Positions 47,588 through 57,111 of a stretch of 64,000 bases of DNA are shown piece after piece (position 1 is the first letter of the stretch; each line of letters begins with the position of its first letter). The position numbers and the translations under genes are program-made. The notes beneath the pieces are model-generated. The model was not told where the DNA came from. It searched no databases and saw nothing but the letters and a program-made list of their open reading frames with translations. The stretch spans positions 62,001-126,000 of the forward strand of contig CAVSAU010000015.1 of the NCBI GenBank assembly GCA_963726065.1, read 5' to 3'. Source of the DNA: Neomesorhizobium sp963726065 (GTDB taxonomy: Bacteria; Pseudomonadota; Alphaproteobacteria; Rhizobiales; Rhizobiaceae).

Positions 47588-48766
47588 ATGGACAAGCGCC
47601 TCATCTGGCTCGCGGTCGGTTCGTTCGCGATGAGCACCGTCGGTTTCGTGTTCGCCAGCCTGCTGCCGTCGATCGCCGCCGATACGCATACGACAATCCC
47701 GATGGCCGGCTATCTGATGATGACTTTTTCGCTCGCCTACGCGGTCGGCGCGCCGGTGCTTTCGGCAGTCGCCGGCGAGATCGACCGGCGGCGGGTTCTG
47801 ACAGTGGCGATGCTGAGCTTCGTCGCGGGCAATCTCATTGCCGCATCGAGTTCGTCCTTCTGCGCGCTGTTGGCGGCGCAGATCGTCATGGGCATGTCGG
47901 CGGGCCTGTTCGCGGCCACCGCGCAGGCGACGGCGGTATCGCTGGCTGGGCCTGAGCACAGGGCGCGCGCCATCTCGGTGGTTGTTGGCGGCACCACCTT
48001 CGCGGTGGCGCTGGGCGCACCGCTCGGGGCGCTGATCGCCACATTCTGGGGCTGGCGTGGCACCTTTGTTTCGATCGCGCTGCTTGGCATCATCTGCGCG
48101 GCGATCCTGTGGGTGCGGCTACCGCACGGCCTGCGGGGGGTGAAGCTGACGCTCGCCGAACGCTTCGCCACGGTCAGCCGGCCCGGCGTGCTGCCAGCGC
48201 TCGCCACCACGCTGCTCTACCTGACCGGCGGCTTCATCATCATCTCCTATCTGGCGCCGCTCGCCATCGATGGCGCCGGCCTGCCGGCGCTGGCGCTTCC
48301 CGGCATGCTGTTGTGCTTCGGCGTCGGCGCGGTGATCGGCAATCTCGCCAGCGGCTACCTCGCCGACCGGCTGGGCGCAACGCGGGTGGTGGTGATGTCG
48401 CTGCTGATGTCGTTCACCGTGTGCCTCGCGATCGCGTTCTGCCTCAAGCTTCTGCCGCACGAAATGTCGGGGCCGCTACTGCTTGGCATCATGGTGCCGT
48501 GGGGCATCGTCGGCTGGGCATTTCCGCCGGCGCAGGCGAGCCGTATCGTCGGCTATGCCCCGGAAGTCGCGCACCTGACGCTTGGCCTCAACGCCTCGGC
48601 GCTCTATTTCGGCATCGCGTTCGGCACCGTTGTCGGCGGCCGGGTGCTGGAATTCGCCACACCTTCGGACCTCGGCCTCTTCGCCGCCATCTTCCCGGTG
48701 ATGGCGCTGGCGGTGCTGTGGATGTCGGGCCGCTCGCGGGCGTTGGCTTCCGCACCGGCGGAATAG
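47588..48766 (+). CDS. MFS transporter (AraJ/arabinose-efflux-like)
   Basis: 392 residues, 12 hydrophobic helices; starts LAVGSFAMSTVGFVFASLLP with the ADTHTTIPMAGYLMMTFSLAYA segment, EIDRRRVL in loop 2-3, and a mirror repeat after a loop near residue 195 (TVSRPGVLPALATTLLYLTGG). AAGGA precedes the ATG. Proton-driven drug or sugar efflux is usual for this subgroup; substrate unknown. A palindromic operator lies before it. Confidence 0.9.
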   Translation: MDKRLIWLAVGSFAMSTVGFVFASLLPSIAADTHTTIPMAGYLMMTFSLAYAVGAPVLSAVAGEIDRRRVLTVAMLSFVAGNLIAASSSSFCALLAAQIVMGMSAGLFAATAQATAVSLAGPEHRARAISVVVGGTTFAVALGAPLGALIATFWGWRGTFVSIALLGIICAAILWVRLPHGLRGVKLTLAERFATVSRPGVLPALATTLLYLTGGFIIISYLAPLAIDGAGLPALALPGMLLCFGVGAVIGNLASGYLADRLGATRVVVMSLLMSFTVCLAIAFCLKLLPHEMSGPLLLGIMVPWGIVGWAFPPAQASRIVGYAPEVAHLTLGLNASALYFGIAFGTVVGGRVLEFATPSDLGLFAAIFPVMALAVLWMSGRSRALASAPAE

Positions 48767-48773
48767 GCGGCGT

Positions 48774-49529
48774 TCAGCCCGGCATGAAGCCGGTGCGTAG
48801 CCCATGCGCCCATTCCGGCCTGCCGAACTCTTCCGCGCGCCGAGCGGCCGTTCCGTTGTCGTAGGAAACAGCGAAGCAATCGATGCGCAGGGGAGCGTTG
48901 CGGGCGTCGAGTTCGACCAATCCGTAGCGCGCATGCGGCGAACCCTGTTCGGAAACATGCGCGGGCGCCGTGTCGTCGCGATACGCCGGGCAGCCGATGC
49001 TGCCTGGATTGAACAGGATGCGGCCGTCCAACAGCCGGATGAGGTCGGGCCGATGGCTGTGGCCGGACAGCAGCAGGCGGTACTTCGGATCGAACTCGCT
49101 CAGGCGGTCTTCGATTTTCGCCAGCGGCGCCCGGACGAGCCGTCCGTCGGCGACAATCTCCGTGAGGTAGCGCTCGTCGTGATCGGGCCGTGCGTGAAAG
49201 GCGACCACCGAAGGCACGATTTCGGCGAGCAAGGGCAGGTCCGCGAGCCATTCGCGCTGGTCCGAGGTCAGCCTGTCATGCGCGAAACGGTCGGACGGCC
49301 CCATCTCGTCGAGTGGATCGAGCGCTACGCGGCGGTCGTGGTTGCCGCGCACCGTGAGCGCGTCCAGCCCTTCGAGGCGCTGCATCGTTTCGGCGGGCCA
49401 GAGCGGCCCCGAGACACAGTCGCCGAGGTTGACGATGCGGTCTGCGCCGCCGTGAAGCGCAAGGTCGTCCAGCACGGCGTCAAGCGCGGGTATGTTTCCG
49501 TGGATGTCGGCAAGAATGGCTAAACGCAT
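48774..49529 (-). CDS. Metallophosphoesterase (YfcE/calcineurin-like)
   Basis: 251 residues with the five metal motifs in order: ILADIHGN (Asp, His), LGDCVSGP (Asp), RGNHDRR (Asn, His), VVAFHARPD (His) and SGHSHRP (His). Two-metal phosphodiesterase or phosphatase; substrate unknown. It ends 8 bases from the convergent MFS stop. Confidence 0.9.
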   Translation of the reverse strand: MRLAILADIHGNIPALDAVLDDLALHGGADRIVNLGDCVSGPLWPAETMQRLEGLDALTVRGNHDRRVALDPLDEMGPSDRFAHDRLTSDQREWLADLPLLAEIVPSVVAFHARPDHDERYLTEIVADGRLVRAPLAKIEDRLSEFDPKYRLLLSGHSHRPDLIRLLDGRILFNPGSIGCPAYRDDTAPAHVSEQGSPHARYGLVELDARNAPLRIDCFAVSYDNGTAARRAEEFGRPEWAHGLRTGFMPG

Positions 49530-49610
49530 GTTCGAATTGTCGTCGATTTCACGGCGTTTACAGTCAGCCAGCGCTGTCCATCCGCATGGCCCACGGCAGC
49601 CGTGACATTC

Positions 49611-50450
49611 TCACCGCCCGGCAGCAGGCAGCGCAGCCGACGAGAACCAGACATCACCGAAAATGGCGGTCGCCGTGTCGTCCGGAGGGCACTCGGCGGT
49701 GATATGGATGGAGCGCGTCCGGCGCGCCTGCGACGGGCTCGGCCGCCTGTCGTTGTCGCCGACCGTGGAAGCGCCGACGCAGGGGATGAACCAGGAGGGC
49801 ATGAACGGCTCGCAGGAAAAGCCGGCAGTCGTGTTGGTCGCCAGCACGGCAAAGCCGATCTTTTCCGAGGGCCGCCAAGGGAAGACCATGCGGCCACCGG
49901 GCTTAAGCGCCGCCAGCCATTGCACCGGCGGGGCGACCACGCCGGCATTGACGTAGATGAGGTCCGATCGCGGCAGTTTGCGGGTGACGGCGTCGGCGGC
50001 GGTCACGCCGGCGTTTTCGAAAGGCTCGAGATTGAGCCTTGCCCTGGCAGCGAGATGCTTCTCGAGCTCGAAGCCGTGGACGCGGCCCTTGGGCAGAACC
50101 AGCATGGCAAGGATGGCGGTGTAGTAGCCGGTCCCTGCGCCGATATGGGTGACCGTGTCGCCAGCACGCGGCGCCGCCTTGCCGATCCACGCGGCATGCA
50201 GGAAGGGCTCGCCATTGTTGATGCCCTTTTCGGCGTCGAGGACGACCATCGTGTTCTGGTAGAGGAAGGCCGGATCGGCGCCGGGCGTCTCGACATTGCG
50301 GCCGTTGTGACGGATGTGCCAGGGGCCGGCGGGCAGGAACGCTTCGCGCGGCACCAGCTCGAAAATGCGCTCCAGGCGCGGATCGGTGGAGCCGCTGGCG
50401 GCAGCCATCAGTTGCGCATAAAGCCGCCTGACCTCCGCAAGCGTCGCCAT
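49611..50450 (-). CDS. Protein-L-isoaspartate O-methyltransferase-family protein
   Basis: 279 residues from ATG 50450. S-adenosylmethionine-binding motif THIGAGTGYYTAILA near residue 105, then GFELEKHLAARARLNL and DLIYVNAGVVAPPVQW. Longer than standard Pcm by a C-terminal extension of about 70 residues. It follows the AraC gene with a 4-base gap and is likely translated from the same message. Repair of isoaspartyl residues is the family role, unproven here. Confidence 0.85.
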   Translation of the reverse strand: MATLAEVRRLYAQLMAAASGSTDPRLERIFELVPREAFLPAGPWHIRHNGRNVETPGADPAFLYQNTMVVLDAEKGINNGEPFLHAAWIGKAAPRAGDTVTHIGAGTGYYTAILAMLVLPKGRVHGFELEKHLAARARLNLEPFENAGVTAADAVTRKLPRSDLIYVNAGVVAPPVQWLAALKPGGRMVFPWRPSEKIGFAVLATNTTAGFSCEPFMPSWFIPCVGASTVGDNDRRPSPSQARRTRSIHITAECPPDDTATAIFGDVWFSSAALPAAGR

Positions 50451-50454
50451 CGGC

Positions 50455-51351
50455 TCAAATCCCGATCGCCGCAGAGCGCGCCGCTGCTTGGCCGGCCGGC
50501 GCCGGTGGCAGGCCGCCGGCAGGCCCGACATGATGCCTGCCGCTGAAATAATTGCGCGGCGCCTCGCCCAGCATGCGCTTGAACATGGTGGTGAAGGCCG
50601 GCACGCTTTCGTAACCAAGATCGAGCGCGACGCTGGTGATCGGCTCACCATCGGCAAGGCGGGGCAGGGCGGCAAACAGGCAGGCCTGCTGGCGCCATGT
50701 CGAAAGACTGAGGCCCGTTTCGCGATGGAAGCTGCGGGTGAAGGTGCGGCGGCTCATGCCCAGCGTCCTTGCCCAGCCGTCGATGGTGGCGTGCGGGGAA
50801 GGGGCCGCGACGAAGCTTCTGCAGAGTGCCGCCAGCCTCGGTTCAGCAGGGAATGGCAGGCCGAGCGGCCGCGGCGGCAAATTGGGGATCTCGTGCATCA
50901 GCAGGCCCATGACAAAGGCGGCCCGGCTGCCGGGTTGAGGATTGGGCGCCAGTGTGACGGCCTCGACGATCAGGCTGCGCATCAGGCTGGTGACCGCCAC
51001 GACCCTCAGGTCGCGCGGCAGGCCATCCAGCGCATCCGGCCGCACATAGATCGATCGCATGGCGACGTCGCCCAGCATCTCTACCGCGTGTTCGACGCCT
51101 GCCGGCAGCCAGATCGCATGGTCCGGTGGAACCATCCAGCGACCTTCGCTGGTGCTGACCATCACCACCCCGGTCAGCGCGTGCAGCAACTGCGAACGGC
51201 TATGGCGATGCGGCTTAACGCGGTGTCCATCCGGATATTCGGTGGGCAGCGCCAGCACGTCGCCACCGGCTTCCTCCAGCCAGGCCAGGCGCTGCTCATG
51301 CAGGCGCGCCAGATCGTGGCTGGATGCGGCGCCTTCACGAATTTTTTCCAT
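50455..51351 (-). CDS. AraC-family regulator with cupin-like N-terminus
   Basis: 298 residues. N-terminal AraC-binding cupin (PHRHSRSQLLHALTG; WLPAGVEHAVEM), C-terminal double HTH (TIDGWARTLGMSRRTFTRSF; PITSVALDLGYESVPAFTTM, FKRMLGEAPRNYF). Directly upstream of the methyltransferase gene on the same strand. Effector unknown. Confidence 0.88.
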   Translation of the reverse strand: MEKIREGAASSHDLARLHEQRLAWLEEAGGDVLALPTEYPDGHRVKPHRHSRSQLLHALTGVVMVSTSEGRWMVPPDHAIWLPAGVEHAVEMLGDVAMRSIYVRPDALDGLPRDLRVVAVTSLMRSLIVEAVTLAPNPQPGSRAAFVMGLLMHEIPNLPPRPLGLPFPAEPRLAALCRSFVAAPSPHATIDGWARTLGMSRRTFTRSFHRETGLSLSTWRQQACLFAALPRLADGEPITSVALDLGYESVPAFTTMFKRMLGEAPRNYFSGRHHVGPAGGLPPAPAGQAAARSAAIGI

Positions 51352-51546
51352 GACCTTGGCCCACTTGCAAAAGTAGGAAGAAAATCATGGAAACCGGGCT
51401 GGGGCAAGCCGTATGGGTTTGAAGCAGTTGCCGACAAGCCCCGATGGAGCATTACAAAGCGATCGATGCCGCGTACCCTGGGGAAGGACCGCGCTGGCCT
51501 TATGAAGGAAAGAGCTTAAAGGCTGCAGCCCCGATGCGAAGCCAGA

Positions 51547-51858
51547 TCAGCTTGTGCCAGATCGGGCGGGCATTCCACCGCAGCACCACCGCTGCCGCCT
51601 TTCCCGCAGGCAGAAGGCTTGATCGTAGTCATTGCCGAATACTTGCCCTGCGAGACATGGATGCGGGACACATGTCTTCGTGCCGTCATTCCACCAATTA
51701 TTGTTCCTCACGTCGACATAGCCACGGTTCTGCATTTCGATCTGCGCACCGGGGGCGCGAGCGCCTACAAGATCGGCAACATCAGCCGGGGGCTTGGCGA
51801 GGGCCACCGTGGTGAAAGCGAGAAACGAAATGGCCGCAGCGGTCAGTCCGATACGCAT
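51547..51858 (-). CDS. Small secreted Cys-containing protein of unknown function
   Basis: 103 residues from ATG 51858 (GGAG at 8 bases). Signal peptide MRIGLTAAAISFLAFTTVALA. The mature part is polar with Trp/Asn motifs (NNNWWNDGTKTC) and five Cys. The last 20 residues (CLRERRQRWCCGGMPARSG) look unlike the rest and could reflect an indel. Family not recognised. Confidence 0.65.
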   Translation of the reverse strand: MRIGLTAAAISFLAFTTVALAKPPADVADLVGARAPGAQIEMQNRGYVDVRNNNWWNDGTKTCVPHPCLAGQVFGNDYDQAFCLRERRQRWCCGGMPARSGTS

Positions 51859-51994
51859 GCAGCAGCTCCGATCTTCCACCAGCTAGCATGCCGATGGGGA
51901 GATGCCAGGATCAAAACTCAAACCGAGGCACCACCGGACTTGATCTCAAGGGATCGGCGGCCGCCCCTGCGCGAGGTCGGCGGCCGCGACATTG

Positions 51995-53528
51995 TCACCC
52001 GGCGGTTTCGGCGACAGATCGGAAAAACGCCTCCGGGCTGTCGACTTCGGTCAGCTTGCGTTTCTCGACCAGCCAGAAGCGGTTGCCGACCGCCCGGATG
52101 AAGGAGCGGTCATGCGAGGCAAGCACGCAGCTTGCCTGATGCGCCAGCAGTTCCGCTTCCAGCGCTTCCTGGCCGTCGATGTCGAGATGGTTGGTCGGCT
52201 CGTCCAGCAGGTAGAAGTTAGGGTTGGCGAGCCGCAGCGCGAGCATCATCAGCCGCGCCACCTGGCCGCCCGACAACGCGCCGATCCGGCGCTCCTGCAT
52301 CTCGATGCTGACGCCCGGCGCCGGCCAGCAGCGAGCGGGCCCGCTGGTCGCCGACCTCGAATCTACGCGACAGCATGGCGAGCGGCGTGTCGTTGGCGCG
52401 CATGCCGGACAGCGCCTGGTCGCTGTAGCCGAGCACCACCGACGGCGTCACCTTGATGGGCTGCGCCATCGTTTCGGGCTCGGCGACGGCGCGGCGGATC
52501 AGCTCGACGAAGCGCGATTTGCCGACGCCGTTGCGGCCGAGAAGCACGATGCGGTCGCCCTGGCAGATCACGCGCTTGCCGGTCCTGAACAGCGGCGTGC
52601 CATCCGGCGTCTCCACGGATACGTCGTCGAGCGTGATCAGCACTTTTGCATGCGTGCCGCGGTTGGCGAGTTTTATCGCGCCTGACGATCTTTCGCGGTG
52701 CGCCGGCAATGCCGCTTCCTCCAGCCGCTCGGCGCGCTGGTTGAGCTGCTTGGTCTTGACGGTCAGCAGGTCGCTGCCCGAGTTGATGCCGATATTGTTG
52801 AGCTTGGCGGCCTGCCGCCGCAGCTGCTGCGCCACCTTCATGTCGCGCTGGAATTTCCGCTCGGCCGAGGCGTCGATCTCGTTGAGCGCATCGCGCGCCG
52901 GCGAATAGGCAAGCGAAAACACCGGCGATTGCTCGGGGCGCAGGAACAGCGTCCGGTTGGTGGTCGCGTCAAGGAAGGCGCGATCGTGGCTGGCGACCAC
53001 CACCGGCACGTCGCGCGGCAGCGCGTTGAGCCAGCTTTCCAGCTGGACTGATCTTTGCCAGATCGAGATGGTTGGTCGGCTCGTCGAGCAAGCAGCACGT
53101 CCGGGTCGGTCACCCAGACACGGGCAATCAGCGCCAGCCGCTGCCAGCCGCCGCTCAGCGCCCTGATGGGGCGCTCGCGCATCGCTTCGGGGACATCGAG
53201 CGAATCCAGCGCCACGTCGACCCGCCACATTTCATGGTCGGCCTGTTCGGGCGGAAGGGCGTCGGCCACCGCCTGGTGGAAACTGCGCTCAAGCAGGGCC
53301 GGCAGGCACCGCCTGCTCGACATGGCCGACACGCAGGCCGCGCGTGCGGGTAATGTCGCCGGTGGTGGGATCGAACTCGCCGGCCAGGCAGCGCAGCAGG
53401 GTCGACTTGCCCCGCCCGTTGGCTGCGACGATGCCGAGACGGTCGCCCGTCGATATGACGAGGTTGAGGTTGGAAAATAGCGGCGCACTCATGGTGACGC
53501 CAAGGTTCTTGAGGCTGATCAGGGCCAT
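51995..53528 (-). pseudogene. ABC-F family ATP-binding protein, frameshifted several times
   Basis: Starts at ATG 53528 (ISLKNLGVTMSAPLFSNLNL) with the first Walker A region VAANGRGKST. Later frames supply ALSGGWQRLALIARVW (first signature), VVASHDRAFLDATTNRTLFL, a linker, Walker A LLGRNGVGKS, signature ALSGGQVARLMM, Walker B YLLDEPTNHLD and VLASHDRSFI. Frame changes occur near 53300, between 53060 and 53100, and near 52310. No transmembrane part, as in ribosome-associated ABC-F proteins. All domains are present, so read errors are plausible. Confidence 0.85.
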
Positions 53529-53873
53529 GTTCGTTCTCTGGTCTGCCCGGAGTTTTCGTGGCGCTTAGCCAGGACTCCGGTTTCGATGCACTTTGACGGT
53601 GTGCTAGACGAGCAAGCGCTCAGCGACACCACGAAGGGCAGACCAAAAATGGAACGGGGATTTTTCCTAAAGTCCCGGGACCGCTCGGTCAGCCCTGCAA
53701 GCAAGCTCGCAGGGCGGGGACAGGGCCGCGCTGACGGTGGTGATCGGCTCTATACACGCAGCCCTCCTTTCAAGATGTTCGAGACAATAAGGGCCGCTCC
53801 ATACACCGAAGCAGCGCCGGATGGCAAGCAAATCGTCAGGTGACGGTAGTCTGCGGCACGGTGTTTAAAACAC
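53529..53873. other. Intergenic stretch, no gene recognised
   Basis: No frame with a believable start or codon pattern. Short inverted repeats only (for example GCAAGC/GCTCGC near 53700). It separates the ABC-F gene start from the TetR gene end. Confidence 0.5.
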
Positions 53874-54407
53874 TCAGGTTTCGAAAAGGGTACTGATATC
53901 GTCCATCGCCGAAGCGGCGATCGTTGAATGGCGGGGGTCCGTCATGGCTGCATGGCCTAAATAGGCCCAGTACAGGAAAGTCGCGCGGGGCGGCGCCTTG
54001 CTGCTCTCGACGCCGGCGTCGACCAACAATTTGGCGATGTAGCCTATCCTGCGGGCATCGACGGCGACGACGGCCGCGGCGACGTCGTCATCTTCCGCCG
54101 CCCATGACCTGATCGCCCGATCCAGGCTGCGCTTTTCGACGAAGGCACGCCTTAGAAGATAGCGCAGGCGGTCCCGGCCAGCCTTGTTGGCGATCTCTTC
54201 GATAACCTGCTCCGTGGATCTTTCCTGCCAGTTGCGCAGGAGTTCGGACCGGAACTCGGCGATGTCGGCAAAATGCCAGTAAAAACTGCCGCGCGACACC
54301 TTCAGCTTTTCCGCCATCGGCCCGACCTTCAGAGCGTTGGGGCCTTCGGCGGCAAGCGTGCGCAGGCCGTGTCTTATCCAGTCTGTCTTGGTCAGGCGGT
54401 GGCTCAT
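53874..54407 (-). CDS. TetR-family regulator
   Basis: 177 residues from ATG 54407. HTH: DWIRHGLRTLAAEGPNALKV, then MAEKLKVSRGSFYWHFADI. C-terminal domain with YWAYLGHAAM. Divergent from a small membrane-protein gene; two matching palindromes in the shared promoter indicate that it represses both. A GAGGG abuts the start codon, so the exact start or a leaderless message is uncertain. Confidence 0.88.
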   Translation of the reverse strand: MSHRLTKTDWIRHGLRTLAAEGPNALKVGPMAEKLKVSRGSFYWHFADIAEFRSELLRNWQERSTEQVIEEIANKAGRDRLRYLLRRAFVEKRSLDRAIRSWAAEDDDVAAAVVAVDARRIGYIAKLLVDAGVESSKAPPRATFLYWAYLGHAAMTDPRHSTIAASAMDDISTLFET

Positions 54408-54416
54408 CCCTCGACC

Positions 54417-54477
54417 ATACACAAGTGTATTGACAGTGCGCAATCGGTCTGCGATAACACCATACAGAGGTGTATGG
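54417..54477 (+). promoter_or_regulatory. Sigma-70 promoter flanked by two TetR operators
   Basis: TTGACA (54430-54435), 17 bases, GATAAC (54453-54458). Operator 1: ATACAC-AA-GTGTAT at 54417-54430 touches the -35 box. Operator 2: CCATAC-AGAGGT-GTATGG at 54460-54477 covers the transcription start and the ribosome site. Confidence 0.85.
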
Positions 54478-54479
54478 TC

Positions 54480-54866
54480 ATGGACTGGCAAGACACAGCT
54501 CTCGTCGCGGCGGGGATCATCGGAAGCTCGGTGGCGGTTATCCATGGCGCCCTGACACAGCGGCTGATGGTAAGGCCAGTCGATGCCTTGCTGCGCGCGT
54601 CGAAACCGGCGCCGGCCGCCATCCGCAGGCTGGTGCCCCTCCTCCTGCAGTTCAGCACTTTCAACTGGTTTCTCGGCGGGCTGGCATTGATCGCCGCGGC
54701 GCTCTGGTTGGGCCCCGAGGCGAGGCTCGCGACGGGTGTGCTCGTCGGCAGTTCCTACCTGTTCGGCGCGGCCGGCAACCTCTGGGGAACGCGCCGGCTT
54801 CACCCCGGCTGGGTGCTCTACGCGGTTGCGCTCGTCCTGATCGCCTTTGGGCTCGCCGGCGGCTGA
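54480..54866 (+). CDS. Small membrane protein under TetR control
   Basis: 128 residues from ATG 54480 (AGAGG at 9 bases; ATG 54474 also in frame). Four hydrophobic helices (LVAAGIIGSSVAVIHGAL; WFLGGLALIAAALWLG; ATGVLVGSSYLFGAAGNLW; WVLYAVALVLIAFGLAGG). The size and topology recall small DMT-like or DUF-type proteins, not assigned. The promoter is strong and double-operator controlled, so it is probably induced by a compound sensed by TetR. Confidence 0.82.
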   Translation: MDWQDTALVAAGIIGSSVAVIHGALTQRLMVRPVDALLRASKPAPAAIRRLVPLLLQFSTFNWFLGGLALIAAALWLGPEARLATGVLVGSSYLFGAAGNLWGTRRLHPGWVLYAVALVLIAFGLAGG

Positions 54867-54869
54867 AAG

Positions 54870-54901
54870 AAAAAACCGGAGCGTCTTGCGACGCTCCGGT
54901 T
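54870..54901 (-). terminator. Intrinsic terminator, minus strand
   Basis: AACCGGAGCGTC, GCAA, GACGCTCCGGTT on the minus strand, then a T-run (A-run on plus at 54870-54875). It ends the truncated hydrolase gene; it may also end the convergent membrane-protein gene. Confidence 0.85.
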
Positions 54902-54929
54902 CGAGGAACCAGTGATTTCGCCCGGATTT

Positions 54930-55395
54930 TTACCTGGCGTTTGCAGCCTGTTCGATGATGTCGGCGACGGCCTGCGGCTTCGAGACGTAGACGGCGTGGC
55001 TGCCAGCCGTTTCAACGACGGTCGAGCCGGCGCGTTCGGCCATCATGCGCTGCGCGGGCGGCGGGATCATACGGTCGTCGGCGGCAACCAGATAGTAGCT
55101 CGGCTTGTTCTTCCAGGCCGGATCGGTGACGGCGCCGGTCAGGGCCCCGACACCCCAGGGAACCTGCGAGTCGGCCATGAATGAGGCGGTTTCGGCATCG
55201 ACGTCGGCGGCGAAGGCATCGGCGAATTTCGCCTTGTCGAGGAACAGGAAGCCATCGACCGGTGGCAGGATCGGCGGCACCGGAGCGCCGGCAGGCGGGT
55301 TGGCAATCAGCGATGAAACGGACTCACCCTTGTCCGGCGCGAATGCCGCGATGTAGACGACGGCCTTCACCTTCACATCCGCTGGCGCTGGAGCC
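54930..55395 (-). pseudogene. Alpha/beta hydrolase lacking its N-terminal half
   Basis: The reading VKVKAVVYIAAFAPDKGESV through PSYYLVAADDRMIPPPAQRM (acid residue) to SHAVYVSKPQAVADII (catalytic His) matches the C-terminal part of ordinary hydrolases of about 230-260 residues. The HG motif and the nucleophile elbow are missing. The sequence ends abruptly near 55395, where a MarR fragment begins on the other strand. Confidence 0.82.
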
Positions 55396-55639
55396 AAGTA
55401 CGATCACGCCGGCGGCGAAGCGGCTGGAGAGCGCCGGCTTCCTGGTGCGCCGGCGCAATGCATCGGATGAACGGCAGGTGCAGGTCTATCTGAGCCAGAG
55501 GGGCAGCGAGCTTCACGCCAAGACGGGTTGCCTCACCGAGACGCTGTTGCACCGTTCCGGTTTCACAATCCCTGAAATGGTCGATCTCAACCGCAAGGTA
55601 CAGAAACTGCGCGACGGAATGACCAGGGATACGGCCTGA
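55385..55639 (+). pseudogene. MarR-family regulator lacking its N-terminal half
   Basis: Reads LALEPSTITPAAKRLESAGF, LVRRRNASDERQVQVYLSQR, then a C-terminal helix to the stop at 55639: the recognition helix, wing and dimerisation end of an OhrR-type MarR protein. The first 50-60 residues are absent. It meets the truncated hydrolase back to back. Confidence 0.8.
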
Positions 55640-55697
55640 CCGGCCGCTTCCCGATCATCGATCGAGCTTGCCTCGGTCTTCTGCCGGCAGGGTTCCG

Positions 55698-55937
55698 CTA
55701 CTTAGCGGCGCGGCTTGCGCGCTTCTTCTTTGGTTCGACGGGCTTCAGCGCCTCGGCGGCTCGCTCGGCCTCATCCCTGGCAAGCCGCAATTCGCGCAGT
55801 CTGGCAGTTTTCTGGGCCCGAAGCTTGGCCTCTGTCTGGTATTCGTTCATCGCCTTGGCTTTTTCGGCATTTTTCTTCTGAGTTTCCATGAAGCGCGTCT
55901 CAGCTTTTTCCATGATGTTTTGTCTGTTATCGGCCAA
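55698..55937 (-). CDS. Small charged coiled-coil protein
   Basis: 79 residues, starting TTG 55937 with AAGGA at 8 bases (ATG 55913 is internal). It is almost entirely helical and charged (ETRFMETQKKNAEKAKAMNE, LRELRLARDEAERAAEAL) and ends PKKKRASRAAK. A soluble coiled coil with a basic tail; I recall similar small proteins in Rhizobiales, function unknown. Confidence 0.72.
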   Translation of the reverse strand: MADNRQNIMEKAETRFMETQKKNAEKAKAMNEYQTEAKLRAQKTARLRELRLARDEAERAAEALKPVEPKKKRASRAAK

Positions 55938-56092
55938 CGAAAATGTTCCTTATGATCAAAACACAAATGTTTTTCTGGCTCTTACAAATAGGGATTTCTG
56001 GCCAGAAAACAATTTTGCAGAAATTTGCGACGACGACCGCAATTTTCATTCCTGAGGAAACGTCATGACTTTCAGACGATTGGCGTTCGCGG

Positions 56093-56998
56093 TCATCCGG
56101 CCGAGGCGGCGCCGCGTGCCCTGAATTCGCGAGCCAGCCAGTCGATGAAAACGCGGATGCGCGGCGAAAGCTGCCGGCTGCGCGGGTAGAGCAGCGATAC
56201 CGGCGTGGGCGACGGCGGATTGCCGGGCAGCACCGGCACGAGCGCGCCCCGCCGCAGATCATCCTCGATATGATAACGCGGCACCTGGATCAGCCCGAGA
56301 CCGAGCTTCGCCGCCGCCACGAAGCTTTCGGCGCCGTTGACCGAGACCGTGGCCGGAAGCTCGATGGTGAGCAGCGCGTCGGCAACGGTGAATTCCAGCG
56401 GCAGCAGGCCGCCGGTGGCCGACGAGCGGAATCCGACCATGCGGTGGCCGTCCATGCTGTCGACGCTCTCCGGCATGCCGAAGCGCTCGATGTAAGCAGG
56501 CGCCGCGCAGGTTACTTCCTCCAGCAAGGCGACGCGCCGGGCGACCATGTCGCTGTCCTGCAGATCGCCCACCCGCAACACGCAGTCGATGCCCTCCCTT
56601 ACCAGGTCGACCAGCCGGTCGCCCTCACTCATGTAGAACTCGATCTCTGGGTAGGCGCTGAGAAAGGCCGGCAGGCCGGGCAGCACGAAATGCCGCGCCA
56701 GCGTGCCGTGGACGTCGACCCGCAGCAGCCCTTTCGGCCGGGCGCCCGCAAAGGCGCCTTCGGCATCCTCGATGTCGGACAGGATACGCAGACAGCGCTG
56801 GTGGTAGGCTTCGCCGTCGAGTGTGGGGCTGACATGCCGTGTCGTGCGTTGCAGAAGCCGCACGCCGAGCCGCGCCTCAATCTGCTTGACCGCGTCGGTC
56901 ACCGTCGAGCGCGGCAGCCCGAGATCTGTTGCGGCGAGGGTGAAGCTACGCCGCTCCACGACGCGGGAAAAGACACGCATGGCATCGAAGCGATCCAT
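56093..56998 (-). CDS. LysR-family regulator
   Basis: 301 residues. N-terminal HTH (MRVFSRVVERRSFTLAATDL, GLPRSTVTDAVKQIEARLGV) of the CrgA-type LysR group, then the effector domain. Divergent from the short-chain dehydrogenase at 57112, with a palindromic LysR-type box between, so that gene is the likely target. Confidence 0.9.
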   Translation of the reverse strand: MDRFDAMRVFSRVVERRSFTLAATDLGLPRSTVTDAVKQIEARLGVRLLQRTTRHVSPTLDGEAYHQRCLRILSDIEDAEGAFAGARPKGLLRVDVHGTLARHFVLPGLPAFLSAYPEIEFYMSEGDRLVDLVREGIDCVLRVGDLQDSDMVARRVALLEEVTCAAPAYIERFGMPESVDSMDGHRMVGFRSSATGGLLPLEFTVADALLTIELPATVSVNGAESFVAAAKLGLGLIQVPRYHIEDDLRRGALVPVLPGNPPSPTPVSLLYPRSRQLSPRIRVFIDWLAREFRARGAASAG

Positions 56999-57025
56999 TT
57001 GTTCGTGATCTCCGGATAGTCATGC

Positions 57026-57046
57026 CGAATATTGCCTGATTATTCG
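57026..57046. promoter_or_regulatory. LysR-type operator
   Basis: CGAATA, 9 bases, TATTCG: perfect arms containing T-N11-A, in the divergent promoter between the LysR and SDR genes. Confidence 0.65.
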
Positions 57047-57111
57047 CAGCCACAACAGGTCCATCTTCTCCCCATCACCGGTGCAACGGCCGGCAAACGT
57101 GGAGAAAGACG

